Below are positions 47,815-60,773 of a stretch of DNA of 64,000 nt, one piece after another. A program made the position numbers and the translations under genes. The notes under the pieces are model-generated. The model was not told where the DNA came from. It did not search any database and saw only the letters and a program-made list of their open reading frames with translations. Origin of the DNA: Hemicentrotus pulcherrimus (taxonomy: Eukaryota; Echinodermata; Echinoidea; Camarodonta; Strongylocentrotidae). Each line of letters opens with the position of its first letter. Positions within the stretch are counted from its first letter, which is position 1. The DNA is taken from positions 106,893-170,892 of the forward strand of contig BEXV01000111.1 in NCBI GenBank assembly GCA_003118195.1, written 5' to 3'.

Positions 47815-48900
47815 ACATAACATTTATTAGGCGCTTAATACTGATGTTTCTAAGCGCACAGTGTTCTGATTAAGAGAAGACTATAACCCGTTGAATTAAA
47901 TTAGAAGAAAAAGCAAAAATTCAAAGTAACATAGATAAGGTAAGAAAAACAGTGGCAATCAACTAAATAAAGACAAATATGGTGGACTGTGCACCTCCAT
48001 TGACCTCCATTGACCAAAGCACAACTGCAATTTACAATTTGAAAAGATAAGTTTTGAGTAGAGATTTGAATTGAGATACAGAGGGGGCGCAGTGAATAAA
48101 ACCACCCCTAAAAGGAACTTCCCATGACTACCGGTAGTTAATTCCATTTTTAACACAGTGTAGAAGACCTTATTATTATTTAGCCCCATGTTGGCTTCAT
48201 CTAGATTTACCTCAAGCCTTGGATTCAACAGTTTAATTAAAAACATTGGCATGGTGAGTAGAGAAAGCTACCACTATTTTTGAACTAACACAATCTGATT
48301 AAGATTAGACTTTGTAATTGAATCCCGTGTCTATATTTTGTCTAGTTTCCTGTCATTTAAATCAAAAGAGCCCATTTTGCATTCTCGTTGCGCATCCTTG
48401 AGTCGGGGAAAACATGAATTCATAATGAGCATCACACACAACCCGACTCTCAATCAAGCATGCTCTACATAACTCTCAGACTAATTCTTTTTGTCTTCAT
48501 TCTGCAGCGGATGCTAAACATTTTCATATTTCAAAAATGATGAATTTCAAAGTCCTGAGAAAGACCAGGGTGTTCACTCAATGTTCATCATCAATATGGG
48601 AGTGCAAGCTTGTTCTAAAATCCCAAGGAAATTATATAGCACACACAATAAACCACATTTAGAGGAGCCTATTTTGTGACAAGATCTATGATTGGCCTAC
48701 GGTACACTCCAAACTCACAGTGTTATTTTTCTAATACATCGAATCTGGGATATCACTGAGCCTCCTAAATGAACCCACCTTGAAATGAAAAAATATGGTC
48801 ACTTAATGATGAGCATTTTGAAAATAAATTTAAAGTATTGTTTTACCATTATTTTTTTTCTCTCTTTCTCCCTCTATATGTTTTCTATCTTTCCATTTCA

Positions 48901-49171
48901 CTCTCTATATTAAACAAACTCTACATAAATTTTGAAGAACATACACATGAGAAGGTCAACGTTTTCACTCAATTAGCAACTTAATATAACAAATAAATAC
49001 TAAAAATTTCAAACAAAAGAAACGAAGGTTGTTCACTCTCTACATTATACAAATTCTACATATATAAAATAAGTTTTGAAGAACGTAAAAAACATGAGCT
49101 CAACTTTTCTTTCAATTGGCTACTTAATAAAACAGCTAAATATCGAAAATGCAAACAAAAGAAACAAAGGT
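48901..49171. repeat. Tandem duplication, two copies of about 130 bp
   Basis: 48901-49029 and 49036-49171 share the order ctctctac/tatta, ttttgaagaac, catgag, tcaac, actta, then caaacaaaagaaac. Divergence is moderate, so the duplication is not recent. Confidence 0.75.
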
Positions 49172-49816
49172 CGAGTGATGATTGATGAGTAAGCTCAAAC
49201 AAAACATTTTCATTGGTCTATTAATTATGGATACAGGATAGGAAGGATAAATATTTACCAACATCTTACATCAAACCTCCACCTACACTAAAGATACTGA
49301 TATCACAGTAGAAACATTAAACAAGAAATATTGGCCCACATCATTCTGGAATAGAAAATGCCCTTTTTTCATTATAAAAATATAATGAATTTTAAAAACA
49401 GTATTTATCAAAGTTTCCCATACAAAATTCATCTGTATGATACGGCATGCATAAATACACCAGTACACCATGCCTGAGGATCGAGGCACAGCAGCACCTC
49501 CTACTTTTTAGTTGACCCCTTTATCCATTGCATATAAGAAGTCTGAAAACCCTGTAAGTGGAAGATAAATATAATACGAGTGTTGAGAAAAGGCCATAGT
49601 AAGTAAATAACCTTCGAGGCTTGGCACGACTCACTTCTGGTTCTGCTATATTCTTAGCAAAAAAGGAGTTATCATTGTTTGTACACACTCGGGAGGTTGT
49701 TGTATGTATGCCGGGAAGTTTGCGGCACGGTGCACCCATCGAAACCTCACAACGCGTACGTACAAGGTAGAACTAAATAATGGTGGTGGATGACAGAAAA
49801 CTTGAAATAGTCTCAC

Positions 49817-50260
49817 CTTGTAAGCAATGCGTGTTTCAATCCAAGCACTGTTGCTTTTCTTGATCTGGATGGTATTATTACCTAGTGTTGTCTCTGGCGG
49901 CTGTGACTGTTTCCAGTGTTGAGTTATTTAATCACAAGAAATTTATCTCCCAAATGAACCAGTAGTGGTATACATTACTGGCAGCCGACTATTATTGTTG
50001 ATTCGATGCCTGTATTGTATTGTACGCATCTGCTCTCTCGCACGAAACGTGAGTAGTGATGAAAATATGCTACACATGCACATGCGATTGGTGTGGGTGC
50101 ACAACTGGTATTTTGGTACTACCGGAGTTCCTCGCGATATACACACACTTCCACACAAAGTCGATATTATGTGGGCGCGGCTTGACTGTTCCATTTCTTC
50201 GGGAGACAAAAACTTGCACTCTCAATACCGCAACGTAGCTTTTTTACCACTCTGCTTTTA
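49817..50260 (-). promoter_or_regulatory. Candidate non-coding first exon and promoter of the plexin gene
   Basis: The minus strand ends in CTTACAAG followed by donor gtgaga at 49816, and the preceding 440 bp are richer in CpG (cgcgcc, tcgcgag, cgtttcgtgcg) than the surroundings. The first plexin coding exon has an acceptor 14 nt before its ATG, so at least one upstream non-coding exon must exist. No TATA box stands out. Linking this site to that acceptor across 8.8 kb is inference only; a second donor-like site (ccgag, then gtatgt) lies at about 52,568. Confidence 0.3.
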
Positions 50261-50626
50261 GTCACTTTATTTGAAAAATTGTGCATTTTGAAAGGATTTT
50301 AAGACAGTAGCGCCCCATGAACGTATAGAGGTTGGATACAAGAAAAATCGTTGTTATTTCTTTTTTTCAAGTTTTACCTGAAGGAGTAATTAACCCTAAC
50401 TTGTTAGTTGACGTTTCCAAAACTTTTCTTTAGAGTATGACTAAGTACTGATTGAGCAATACGTAATTTTCATTGACTGATGGTATAATACAGTGAAAAT
50501 TGTGATTCATGTCATCATTAGTGGGCGTGGCAGTTTTAACTTACGGAGCTTTCGCTCTGTTTTGATGGGGGTGTACTGTTCATTTCTTTGAATATAAAGG
50601 CATCTGTCAGTTGGTCGTAATGATTA

Positions 50627-50767
50627 AGCCTCGGTCACAAATGCCATTACGAACTGCTACGAACGCCGTACGAACGATTTTCAGACAATGGAAATTCGGG
50701 AAGATAATGGAAAAACGGGGAGATTCGTATGAAACTATCGTTCGTACGAACCTTTGTGACCGAAGCA
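50627..50767. mobile_element. Small Harbinger-like MITE, 141 bp
   Basis: The inner ends GCCTCGGTCACAAA and TTTGTGACCGAAGC are inverted repeats with one mismatch. TTA at 50624-50626 and 50768-50770 fits the 3-bp duplication of PIF/Harbinger. Inside are smaller inverted motifs around cgtacgaacg / cgttcgtacg. Confidence 0.75.
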
Positions 50768-53700
50768 TTAGGTGCTTCACCACTACATGATGATTGGAGG
50801 CAACAGTTGAGAAGAAGAATAAATGCCTCTGTTGCTAAAGATGACGGTGTGGGATGTGACAGTGAACCAGTTCCCCTTTTCAACCTTGATAAAATAGTTA
50901 TATCATTGTTGTGAAATAGGCTGACATGTCAAATAAAATTAAATCAAACATATATCAACAAGTTTAAATGCCTGGAAAGATGGTTTAGGTCTACTTTTTG
51001 TTTCATAGTGAAATTATATTGGAAATTATTCACTTCAGTTGTGAACCCTGATTTTATAAAATGTTTGCAGTCTCCTTGACAGGTTTATCTTACTTATTCT
51101 TATAATTTTGAATATTATATTTACGTGTGTTTGCGTATGTACTATTCATTTTAGGAAATAAATATGTATATGTAACCCTACTAGCATTTTTAAAAGCATC
51201 ATTGCAAGTATTCGTCAGTCGTAACTTTCACGATACTTTTTAAAACCAACACGCCATGATTACCTTTGTATGACAAGGCATAGCTTATATGTATTGATTA
51301 CATTTATTCTTAATGATATTCTTTCTTTTTTTTTCTTTCTCGATTGCATTGTCATTTGTAATTATATTATAACTTATTTTGCTCTAATCGTGCCATATCA
51401 ATACAAAACATAAATACTGAGGTTGACAAGGCCTACTGGTATTATTAGCTCTCCGACATAGGCTTGATAGCAAATCAAACATGATTTTTGTTGGTACATA
51501 AATACAACCACATAAACTAATTACAACGGTTTCTGTTAAAATTGCAATCGTATATTTATAGCAATAAGAATTATTAACTACCGAAAATCTATATTCGCAA
51601 GCGTCTAGGTTTGAAGCAAATGTTTTTTTTTTCTTGTTTTTTTTTTGGAATTAAATATTCAAAGACGCAAAGGGGTTTAACAAACACTGCTTTATTCGTC
51701 TCAATCACCACCCCCTCGGCCTTTTAACGCATTGTATGTATAATTATGTCCCTTTTTCAGATTTCTGTCTTTCTTTCTTCGAATTCACGCATATCTCGTT
51801 TCTCACCCTCTCCTGCGAAGCTTCATGGACGATGCAAATCGCTCTGTGCTGTTAGAGCAGGGATCCGTTCTGCTTCGTCTGCATGCAGTATAAGATGAAT
51901 TGAAAACTGGAGGGCCTCCTTATAAGAGCACAAAGGATGCGGTAAGAAGAGTTATTGGGCGGTTTGGCGTTTTCGTCAATATTCTGTTCACTTGTTCATT
52001 AGCACTGAAACGTGTCTCGCAAACATCTCAAGGGACTAGACAAGCTCATGAGAGCGAGTGAAAGAGAGAGAAAGAGAGAGGGGGAGTTGAAGTTTTGTGT
52101 TTGGCCCCTGTTTGGCCGCTCTGGCACACTCCATCATTCACGTTGCACGTGGCGACATCTGGCGCCATGCGATTTTTTTTTTTCTTCTTGGTGATTGAAG
52201 TTATTTGTTTTTCCGTCAGACACTGTGTAAGCTTGCGAATATATAACCAGGAAGGTGATACATTGATGGATAATATACACTGTAGGTAGATATGTGCAAC
52301 CCCGCAAAAAAGGGGGAAATAGACGAGAGAAAAAAAATCCAGCATAACCATCATTGAAAGATGGAAAGATGAATAAGCCAGCTCGCGGAGAGACATGGAT
52401 AGCTAACAAAATCAACATCAATTCATGATATCGCACAGGGACTTGCGGTAATCAGGGGTAGATGGTGAAACCCTCGTGGAACGAACGAACAAGATGATGA
52501 ATAGAAGGGTGGAATTGAGTTTTGCTTGATTAGTTTCTGCAAGGAGAGCGAGGGAAATAATGAACATACCTCGGGGAATCTGCACAGAGAAATCAAATGG
52601 CCATGGTCTATTGCTTCAAACCGCTTTTTCCCCTAGATAGGAAACCCTTTTCCTCCAAAGGCTCTGATGGTGACACTATTGTACACTTGGGATGTCATTT
52701 GAAACCTTGTAATGGCATATAGAATCCCTTTAATGGGTCACAACCGTTTCTGAAAACATTGGTAGGGATTAGAGACAGATCCAGGGATGCTTCACTGTGC
52801 TCGCGATGCATGGATAACTTTCCCAGAGTTTGCATGCTTGCCCCATTCACTACAGAGTTTTATGATGCATTTTAGCACTAATCCTGCAATAGCGAAAAAT
52901 TGAATTTGATACGACAGTGTTTGGTCGGATTAAGAACGAAAACGACTTTTTATATTATATTACCCGTATATAATTTGTTTTATTAGGAGTTCCACTCTTG
53001 ATCTTGAATTATGAGCTTATAATGTCATTGATCATAATGTCACACATTGTACCGGGTCTGTCCTGCAATCCGCACGTTTTTGAAAGGTCATATTAACATA
53101 TTTGACCCCACCCCCCCCCCCTAAGCAAAGGGCAATTTATCAACATCAATGTCATTGGTTTATAAAGAACTACAATATAGTTTTTTTTTTTCATTTTTAA
53201 ACAGTGAAACTTGCTTATATAGTGCATTTTACTACCTTACCAATGGGCCTTTGCCTTTTATTATTTGTTCTTGTCTTGCTTCGTATTTCTAAAAGTTCCT
53301 GAGGCAATGCACCCCTCCCTCCCTCCGATCGCCGATCGCCGTCATTGAATTTGGGTTTCATTTTGAAAATATTTTTTTATATGTCGCATAGACCTAAACA
53401 TTTTGGTATGACAAGAATTATTGTGACATTCTCCTCGGGATTTGGTAATGGGTTCTCCGTCAAACTCGCCCATAGATAATGTCCGACCGGATTCTGCAGT
53501 GGGCAAAATGAGTAAAATGAGTCGTTCTGAATCAGTAAATCGTGCTGATAATTTTGACCAGCATCCTGGTCGGCGGACACTTCTACTGATAAACATTGAT
53601 GTTGGCTATTACATGGAAATGATGTCAAATGATGTCAAAGCTATTGTAAGAACACTCGTTGCAATGTGTTATTATCTGCCCATAATTATTTCTGACCCGT

Positions 53701-53998
53701 ATATTATTAATGCAGGATAAGCTTTGAAATATAGCATCTCATAGAAAATCGTTAACACTTCATTATAATTTGGAAGTATTATGAAAATGGAATCACACAT
53801 TATTTTGTTCTGCAGTCATTCATTAATGTTGTCTTTTTTTTCTTCCTATGTAGTTGTATGTCTACTGTGACTATTACTGTATCAACTAAGCACTTGTGCG
53901 TGTTACAGTAGTCCGTTATTGTCCTATACTATATCAATAACTTCCGTGTTTTTATATAAGTACTATTAGAAGTGTTTTATAACAATATAGTAGTTGTG

Positions 53999-54035
53999 TC
54001 CCTCATTAATTTTTCTTTAATGCATTAATGAGGGA
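53999..54035. repeat. 12-bp inverted repeat with 13-nt loop
   Basis: tccctcattaat (53999-54010) pairs with attaatgaggga (54024-54035). No gene context; could be a remnant of a small MITE. Confidence 0.6.
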
Positions 54036-55487
54036 AATATGTCTCATATATACATCATTATGACCCTCAGTTTTTGGTATTTACTGTACTTTCTCTCCTA
54101 CATTACCGTTTGCCTCAGGAACTTTAAACTTCAAGGACAAGGGTGCAACTGAAACTGGTTTTATATGATATACTATTATAACCATTATAAGCCGATATTG
54201 GTAAGTTAATGCTACATCAAAACTGATAATTATGTCGAAAGACAATGGCAATTGCAATTGATTGATTAATGACTCACAGGCAGAGCTGTAGTCTCGTAAA
54301 ATCCTGGGTTCGAAATCAAGTCAATTCCTAGTAAATTCGCTTTTGGTAAAGCTTTAATCATTATTACCCAGTCCATAGGAGAGGACTTAAAGCCGTCGGT
54401 CCCCTGGTTGCTTAATAACCAGCATGCACATGTGTTTTTTTTTAGCATAAGTCAGGTAAAACAAACCAACAAATTAATGGAAATTAACACAACAGGGAAT
54501 GATAGTAAGTTAGTAGAGAAAAGGGGAGAATTACATTTTTACCTTTGTGCTGGTAAATAGTAAATACGGAGAAAAATATTAGGCGAGGCTAACTTCAGAG
54601 AAACGAGGGCAATACCGACCCAACGGATTGTAATTGCACCCTTTACAAGAGGGCAAGTCCTTTTTTTGTTCTTCTTCAATTGGTGTCCCATTTACCAAGT
54701 ATTGCAGTATTACGAATGTAAATAGACAACATTAGTTTGTCTGATCCAAGCTCTGGGGAGGCTTGCAAATCTGTACAATCACAATATGATCGGGACAAAG
54801 TTCACGGGACTTGCCCATTGAGTCGTGTGCATTTTAAAAAATCAATATTAAAACTTGTTAATCATCGGTATTGAATATGACAAAGTTATTGACTAATATA
54901 TACAAATAAGAAAGTTATGGTAAGTTATGGTAATAACGTCGCTGGTTTCTACTGCAAAGAGCTCTCACTAATTATTACCACATCACAAACACACGATGGT
55001 CATAATAGTAATGATAATCGTAATGTTGTGATTATCATAACAATAATCACTGGAAATTAGTTTTTGCTATCTTTGATTATACATGTATCTTATATTGCGG
55101 ACGCTGGCAATCGTAACACGAGTAATATTACAGCGTATTGCAGTGCCTAAAATCACCGAAGCTGGCGCTATTTGATCAACATTATTTTGATGGCATGAGT
55201 GAGTGGACATTCTGAAACAACATTGAAGTCTTGGTCGGTGCTAGACTGAAAAATATTTCATACACCGTCACAAAAGTACACAAGGAAATTGTGGTGCCTA
55301 ATTGAACAGTTGCATATTGATCTTAGGCCTTAGATAGTCGTACATAGAGAAGTCCAATCTATTTTGCCTCATATACATGATACCAACCATATCTACGAAG
55401 GTAGCATATTCTGATGTCGGTGCTCATTCTACTTTACTAGCTTGCATAAGACCAAACACCCGCACTAAATATCAAGCAAAATTATAC

Positions 55488-56226
55488 CAGGGACTTGATA
55501 GACAAGGACTGGAATCAAGCAGGCGAAACTCTTGTAATTTATTCAACGCATTCGTGAGTTATAAAGCGTAACAATGGGATGTGTAACATTCCACTTGGCT
55601 TTGAAGTTCCATGCTCCGTCCCGCGCTTCCACTGCGGGGACTTTCGGAAGCCAGGCACCAGTTTTACATTTATTACAAAATATCAAATTACCGGCAAAAT
55701 TTCAGTGTAAATCAAAAAACTTTATATAGGGATTGTATTGGGAATAGTGCATCAAACAAATTTTCAAATTTAGAACTCCGTCCTTCCTATAATTTGTGTG
55801 CCAGAGTTGGTAAAAGAAAAATTACATCCTGACAAAAACTCAATATTTTAGGATGATGCGCTAATTTGTGCATGCTTTAATGTCCCGTTATTTGATCCAT
55901 GATTTACAATCTTCAATAACATATAGTTCGCTAATGCGTGTTTTCGCGTGTTTTTTGTATTTTTCAACTTTAAAAAAGGTTGAAATTACACAAGTTTGTG
56001 TTCGCTTGTTCTACTCTTTACACATTCAACAGTGGATGATAAATAATTGGAAGGGACAGCGAACAATTGCTGTGATACCATTTTCTGATGTAGGAATTCT
56101 AAATCCTGAAATTTCATGTGCTCTTTTATTCTACCAGCTGCATATTAGCGCATAACTTTTCGGCGGCGTGGAGCATGGGGTCAAAGGAGAGCGGCTTGAT
56201 TCCAGTCCTTGTCTATCAAGTCCCTG
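55488..56226. mobile_element. hAT-like non-autonomous DNA transposon, 739 bp
   Basis: Both ends carry a perfect 33-bp inverted repeat starting CAGGGACTTGATAGACAAGG (55488-55520 and 56194-56226). The flanks ATTATAC at 55481-55487 and 56227-56233 form a 7-bp direct repeat. TIRs beginning CAGGG are typical of hAT elements, which usually make 8-bp duplications, so the superfamily is an inference. The inside has a GC-rich patch at 55,610-55,660 and no frame that resembles a transposase, so it must be mobilised in trans or be dead. Confidence 0.85.
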
Positions 56227-56552
56227 ATTATACTTTGGTGTCAATATAATTATGTGCGTAATTATTTCTGGTAAAGTAAGTATGGGACATCAAAGACCAA
56301 ATTATATACAATTGACTCACCTGTATACATTCTCCAGTTTTGAATACAAGTAGTATTAGATACATCTATTACTACAACAGTAATTAGGTCAAAGACTCAG
56401 ATAGTGCATTTTAGCCAAGTAATAAAATTATTTCATCATCCAGATTTCTGATGCCCTTTTGTTTTCCTTAGTTGTCTTGATTGCATGATTCCTTGTCAGA
56501 TGTTTACTGTATTTGTACATGCAAGTTTACTCTGACTGCTACACCCCACAGA

Positions 56553-56564
56553 AACAGATAGACT
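56553..56564. repeat. Target-site duplication, 3' side of the retrotransposon
   Basis: Exact 12-bp partner of 57639-57650. It abuts the (CT)11 tract (minus-strand GA tail) of the element. Confidence 0.88.
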
Positions 56565-57638
56565 CTCTCTCTCTCTCTCTCTCTCTGCCATATCGTTTGA
56601 CTTTGGCGATCATGCTGTTCCATAACCCTCGGCTCTTAGCCTTCTGTATTAGTACCACTCCCAGTTCTTTCACTCCTCTCTCTTCCAACAATTTCTGCAG
56701 ACTGTCCATCCAAAGTATCCTCCTTCTTCCCCTACTCCTTCTTCTCACAATTTTCCCTGTCAAAGCAAGGTTCTCTAGGCCTTCTTTACGTGTAATGTGA
56801 CCCATGAACTTCAACTGCCTAATCAACATCTCACGTATCATTTTAATTTGCACTCCAGCTCGTGTAAGAACTTCCTCATTACTAACTTTGTCAGTCCAGG
56901 GGATTTTCATCATTCTTCTTAGAAACCACATTTCGCAACTTTCCAAACGCATTTTAGTATCAGAGGCTAAAGTCCATGTTTCACTACCATACATAAGTAC
57001 CGGGTAGATGTAACAATTCAATACCCTTATTCTGGTCCTCATACACATTGTTCGATTTGTCAGAATTTTGCCTAACTTTGAAAATGCAGATTTAGCGAGA
57101 GCTATCCTTCTCTTGATCTCTGTCTCGCATCTGGCATCCTCGGTAATCATGCTGCCGAGGTAGTTAAATGAAGAGACTTGTTTAATAGTATGTTCTTTCA
57201 GTTTCAAGTTACATTTTGGATTGCTCTTCTTGGATACCACCAGGCACTTTGTCTTGGTATAGTTGATCCCTAGTCCCATTCTCTCACTTTCTTTTACAAC
57301 TACATTCAGGAGTCTTTGGAGATCTTTCTCTGATTCAGAAAATAAAACAGTGTCATCAGCATATCTAATATTTATGAATGAATGACCACCCACTTGTATC
57401 CCGTTTTCATCTTCCAATTCTCTTAGAATGATTTCACTGTACATATTTAACAGGTCTGGCGACATAACACAACCCTGTCTGACTCCCCGTCTGATGTTGA
57501 TATATTCACTACACTCTCCTTCTACCCTGATGCATGCAAACTGATTCTAATACAGACTTTGTAGCAGTCTTAGATCTTTCCTATATATATGTCAAGCTTT
57601 TTCAGCTCTTCAAAAAGTTCTGAATGTCTTACTTTATC
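56565..57638 (-). mobile_element. 5'-truncated, broken non-LTR retrotransposon (reverse transcriptase 3' part)
   Basis: On the minus strand the fragment starts inside the reverse transcriptase at a DKVRH motif and runs through RRGVRQGCVMSPD, the catalytic YADD box (IRYADDTVLFSES), the thumb region with PVLMYGSETWT, and a basic C-terminal segment ending at a (GA)11 tail. A frameshift near 57,580 and a TAG at about 57,546, where Trp is usual, break the upstream part; the frame from about 57,543 down is open for over 330 codons. No stop occurs before the GA tail. A 12-bp direct repeat flanks the element exactly. Upstream RT and endonuclease are missing, consistent with incomplete target-primed reverse transcription. 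Clade not assigned; the copy is dead. Confidence 0.9.
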
Positions 57639-57650
57639 AACAGATAGACT
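57639..57650. repeat. Target-site duplication, 5' side of the retrotransposon
   Basis: The sequence aacagatagact (plus strand) is repeated exactly at 56553-56564. The two copies bracket the retroelement with no extra bases, which defines its ends. Confidence 0.88.
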
Positions 57651-58994
57651 AGGACACTGAATTTATCTTTCAATTGTGTAGATCAATCTTTTATTGCAAT
57701 AATCCACGCTCATGCTCAAAATTCAAACTTAATTCTGGTCAAAACAATCTGCAAAAATAATCTCTTTATGAATTTTATATCCATACATTAATCAAAACAT
57801 GAATACTCATTTCACAAAAATTATAATTATACATTATGAAATACAGAGGGAGAACATTTTCTAAATATACTGTATTTGATCAAACTATCAAAGATTTGAT
57901 GACTTGGCATATAAAAGTAGGAGTTGAAAAGAGTTGAAAATCACAGGCAAATAGTGACATGAAGCAATTAACACTGGACAATTAATTAAATATGCTAACA
58001 AAGCAATTTGAATATAATTGTAAAGTAAAGGGGAAAATACAAACTTGTAAAACATTTACAACAACTTAAGACTATACATGTAGCAATGTAATTTAGGGTG
58101 TCAACTTACACAAATATTGTGCAGCAACTAAATGAATTATGTATAAAGTAGAGCAAGAGTAATTACTGTGAGTTATACATGTAGACTGATCATATACCAG
58201 TGAAAAGGCACTTTAAGTAATATTAATTTGTTTTCAAATTCAGAATAGACGTGCATCCTCATGCATAGTCATAATTTGACACAAGGAAAATAAGGAACAG
58301 AACACCCCAACAAAATTTTTAAAAATAGTATTTTGAGAAGTGGATACATACAACAAAAGCCTCACATTCCACAAATAATTTTCTTAAAATATACACTTTT
58401 ATATATTCTGATAGTGTCTCTTTGATTATATAATTGTCTAATAAAGCTAATGAAAGAAGGAAGGAAATGTGGAATTGAAGAACATGGAAAGGATAACAAA
58501 TAATTATGTGTACCATAGGTATACTGACAAACAACATGGATTTCTGTCAATAATTCAAAGGTAGTACTGACGGTAAGGTGATACGCTACAAAGGAATGAT
58601 ATATTTTTCAAACACACATCGTACTCACATTATGTACAATTGTTGATTTCAAAGTATGGTATCTCTCACACAATACCAAAAATGAAATAATTGGGTCAGC
58701 AACTGTTATTTCAAGCACACTTAACTTGAAATTAATTCATCAATGATAAAACAAAAAAGAAAAAAGGATGGAAAAGAAAAAGTCTTGTTCTTCACTACCA
58801 AGTCATATATCTTGATATGTAATTATTGAGCTTACAGATTTTTCTTAGCTTTATAGAAAAAATTAGACTCTGCTATGAGACATGTGCAATGCATAGTAAG
58901 AAATCATCATGTGAAATAAAGGAAGTTATGCCATAATCTATAGTTAAATTTTCTTTCAAGAAAGGTACTACTGGTAAATATCTAAATGTATTTC

Positions 58995-59195
58995 AACTGA
59001 GGGTCTTTCAAAAGATCCATTTTCTCACTGTGTATCATATGAATGTAGTGGTAATGTCAATATATAAGAAACAATGCTATCAGCAGTATACATATATGTT
59101 GGAGAATGGAAAGCAATATCTGGGGATTTTTTTAAACTGAGGATCTTTCCAGAGATGCCCATTTTCTTTGTATCATATAAATTAGGTGATAACAT
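58995..59195. repeat. Two direct repeats of about 60 bp, 140 bp apart
   Basis: 58995-59050 (aactgagggtctttcaaaag... then tgtatcatat) and 59135-59190 (aactgaggatctttccagag... then tgtatcatat) match with gaps. They lie in the AT-rich DNA downstream of the SLC26-like gene. Confidence 0.6.
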
Positions 59196-60683
59196 ACATA
59201 AACTTGACATTCAGAATCAAATGCTTAACAAGCCAGTTGTTATGTCAAGGGTTTAAAACCAATCCCTTTCCTCAAAATCTTGCAGAGGACTCTATAAAGA
59301 TAGAAATAGTTTTGGAGTCTGAGCCGTTACAGGCAACTTATCAAAGTTGTCCTTCACCAAGGCCCAGGAAAATATCTCTTTAAAAATAACTTATCACTCC
59401 ATATACATAACTGCATCTCCTCATAAGCCATTTATGAAATCTACTATTCAAATGTCTGTCTAGACATCTAGTCACATTTCATTTATAAAGCACATTTCCA
59501 AAAGATATAAAGCGGACACTCAAATGGTACATTTTTAATACCAATCCCAACTAATACTTTGTGAAAGAACTTATTGTCATTAAATACAATAAAAATGTGC
59601 ATACCTGTTGCAAACACTCCTGTAATATTTCAGACATGTCAAGGTAAGTTGATAATCTGACAAGTTCAAGGTATTATCTGGTGTCCAAAACATTACAGAG
59701 TATTGTTGGGTAACATTTGTCATCAAATTTTGATAAAATGATTAGAAATGACAAAATATTTCCCGTGGTTGTTAACATATGGGACAAAAAATAGCTATGA
59801 CTTGTCCGTTCTAAATTGAAAACCTTCTGTGCATTACATATATTTCATACAACTTTGATAACTGATGGAAGAACCAAACTCTTTGTTGAACAGTATTCAA
59901 AATGCACCCCTTAATCACTTACAGTAAAAACATTAATTTTGATCTTTCATTTAAGACTGTAAAATACATCAACAATGCAATATTTTGCTAACCTTTCGCC
60001 CTCTGGAGCTTCACTTCTCTGTAAAAACCTTACAACATCACGGTTATCTTTGATTTTAATTCACACACAATATCTTTAGTTTAAACTGAGCAACATCTAC
60101 TTGATTGTTTTCAAGAACCACTTACCACATATATCTATAACTAGTAATACTAAATCAAATTGCACCATTAGGGAGATTTAACAAGAAATATACACATTGT
60201 CTTCTTCACGAGGCATGGTGAAAAAGGTCATCTGTTTGATATCATTTAGACGATGAATAAACACTGGAAACTAGGCTGGTGGATCAAAAGGTAATCTTGA
60301 CAACAAACTCACAGCAAACTGATAAAAATGACAAAAACAACAGAAGAATTATACCTCCTTTCATAACTTCCAACGTTTCAACATATTTTACACCATCCAT
60401 ATGGTGTCAACAAGAAAACTTGTTCATAGCTCATATCACCATGCCATCCATGAGACAACATTTGTTTATCTATTATTTAAAATTTCAAAAACAAGGTTAT
60501 CATTATGGTGAAAATCTGGTATAAAATCTTAGAACATGTTGCATCATTGTTTCTGTTCTCAATACATTCATATGCATCATAAAAATAAAATCTTTGAATA
60601 AGCATTACTACAGACATCTTTGATAGGTAGTCACTTCTAAACTGTCGGACTGTTCACAGTCAACTTTGTAAAGTCATTATGCT

Positions 60684-60715
60684 GTACATCCAGAAAAGCT
60701 GTTTTCTGGATGTAC
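60684..60715. repeat. Perfect 14-bp hairpin
   Basis: gtacatccagaaaa and ttttctggatgtac pair exactly around the 4-nt loop gctg. Possibly within the 3' UTR of the SLC26-like gene. Confidence 0.75.
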
Positions 60716-60773
60716 GCAAATACTTTCTCCATATTCACCAGTGTGTACTATTTTCAACAAGCTATCTCGATCT

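Larger units (their letters stand above)
41047..49816 (-). other. Region upstream of the first plexin coding exon, probably a 5' UTR intron
   Basis: No coding exon supported. It contains the complete family A MITE at 44.4 kb, a TIR repeat at 46.1 kb, microsatellites at 47.3 and 47.8 kb, a tandem duplication at 48.9 kb and purine-rich DNA at 43,600-43,880. Confidence 0.5.
50261..55480. other. Intergenic or upstream DNA without a recognised gene
   Basis: Includes a Harbinger-like MITE (50.6 kb), a small hairpin at 54.0 kb and poly-T or poly-C runs. A few open frames of up to 116 codons have no recognisable features. Confidence 0.5.

Noticed and set aside
54306..54320. B box of a second tRNA-SINE (gggttcgaaatc)
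   Set aside because: No A box at the right distance and no tail.
55868..56155. 95-codon frame as a transposase of the hAT-like element
   Set aside because: No catalytic motif or BED/dimerisation signature, and too short.
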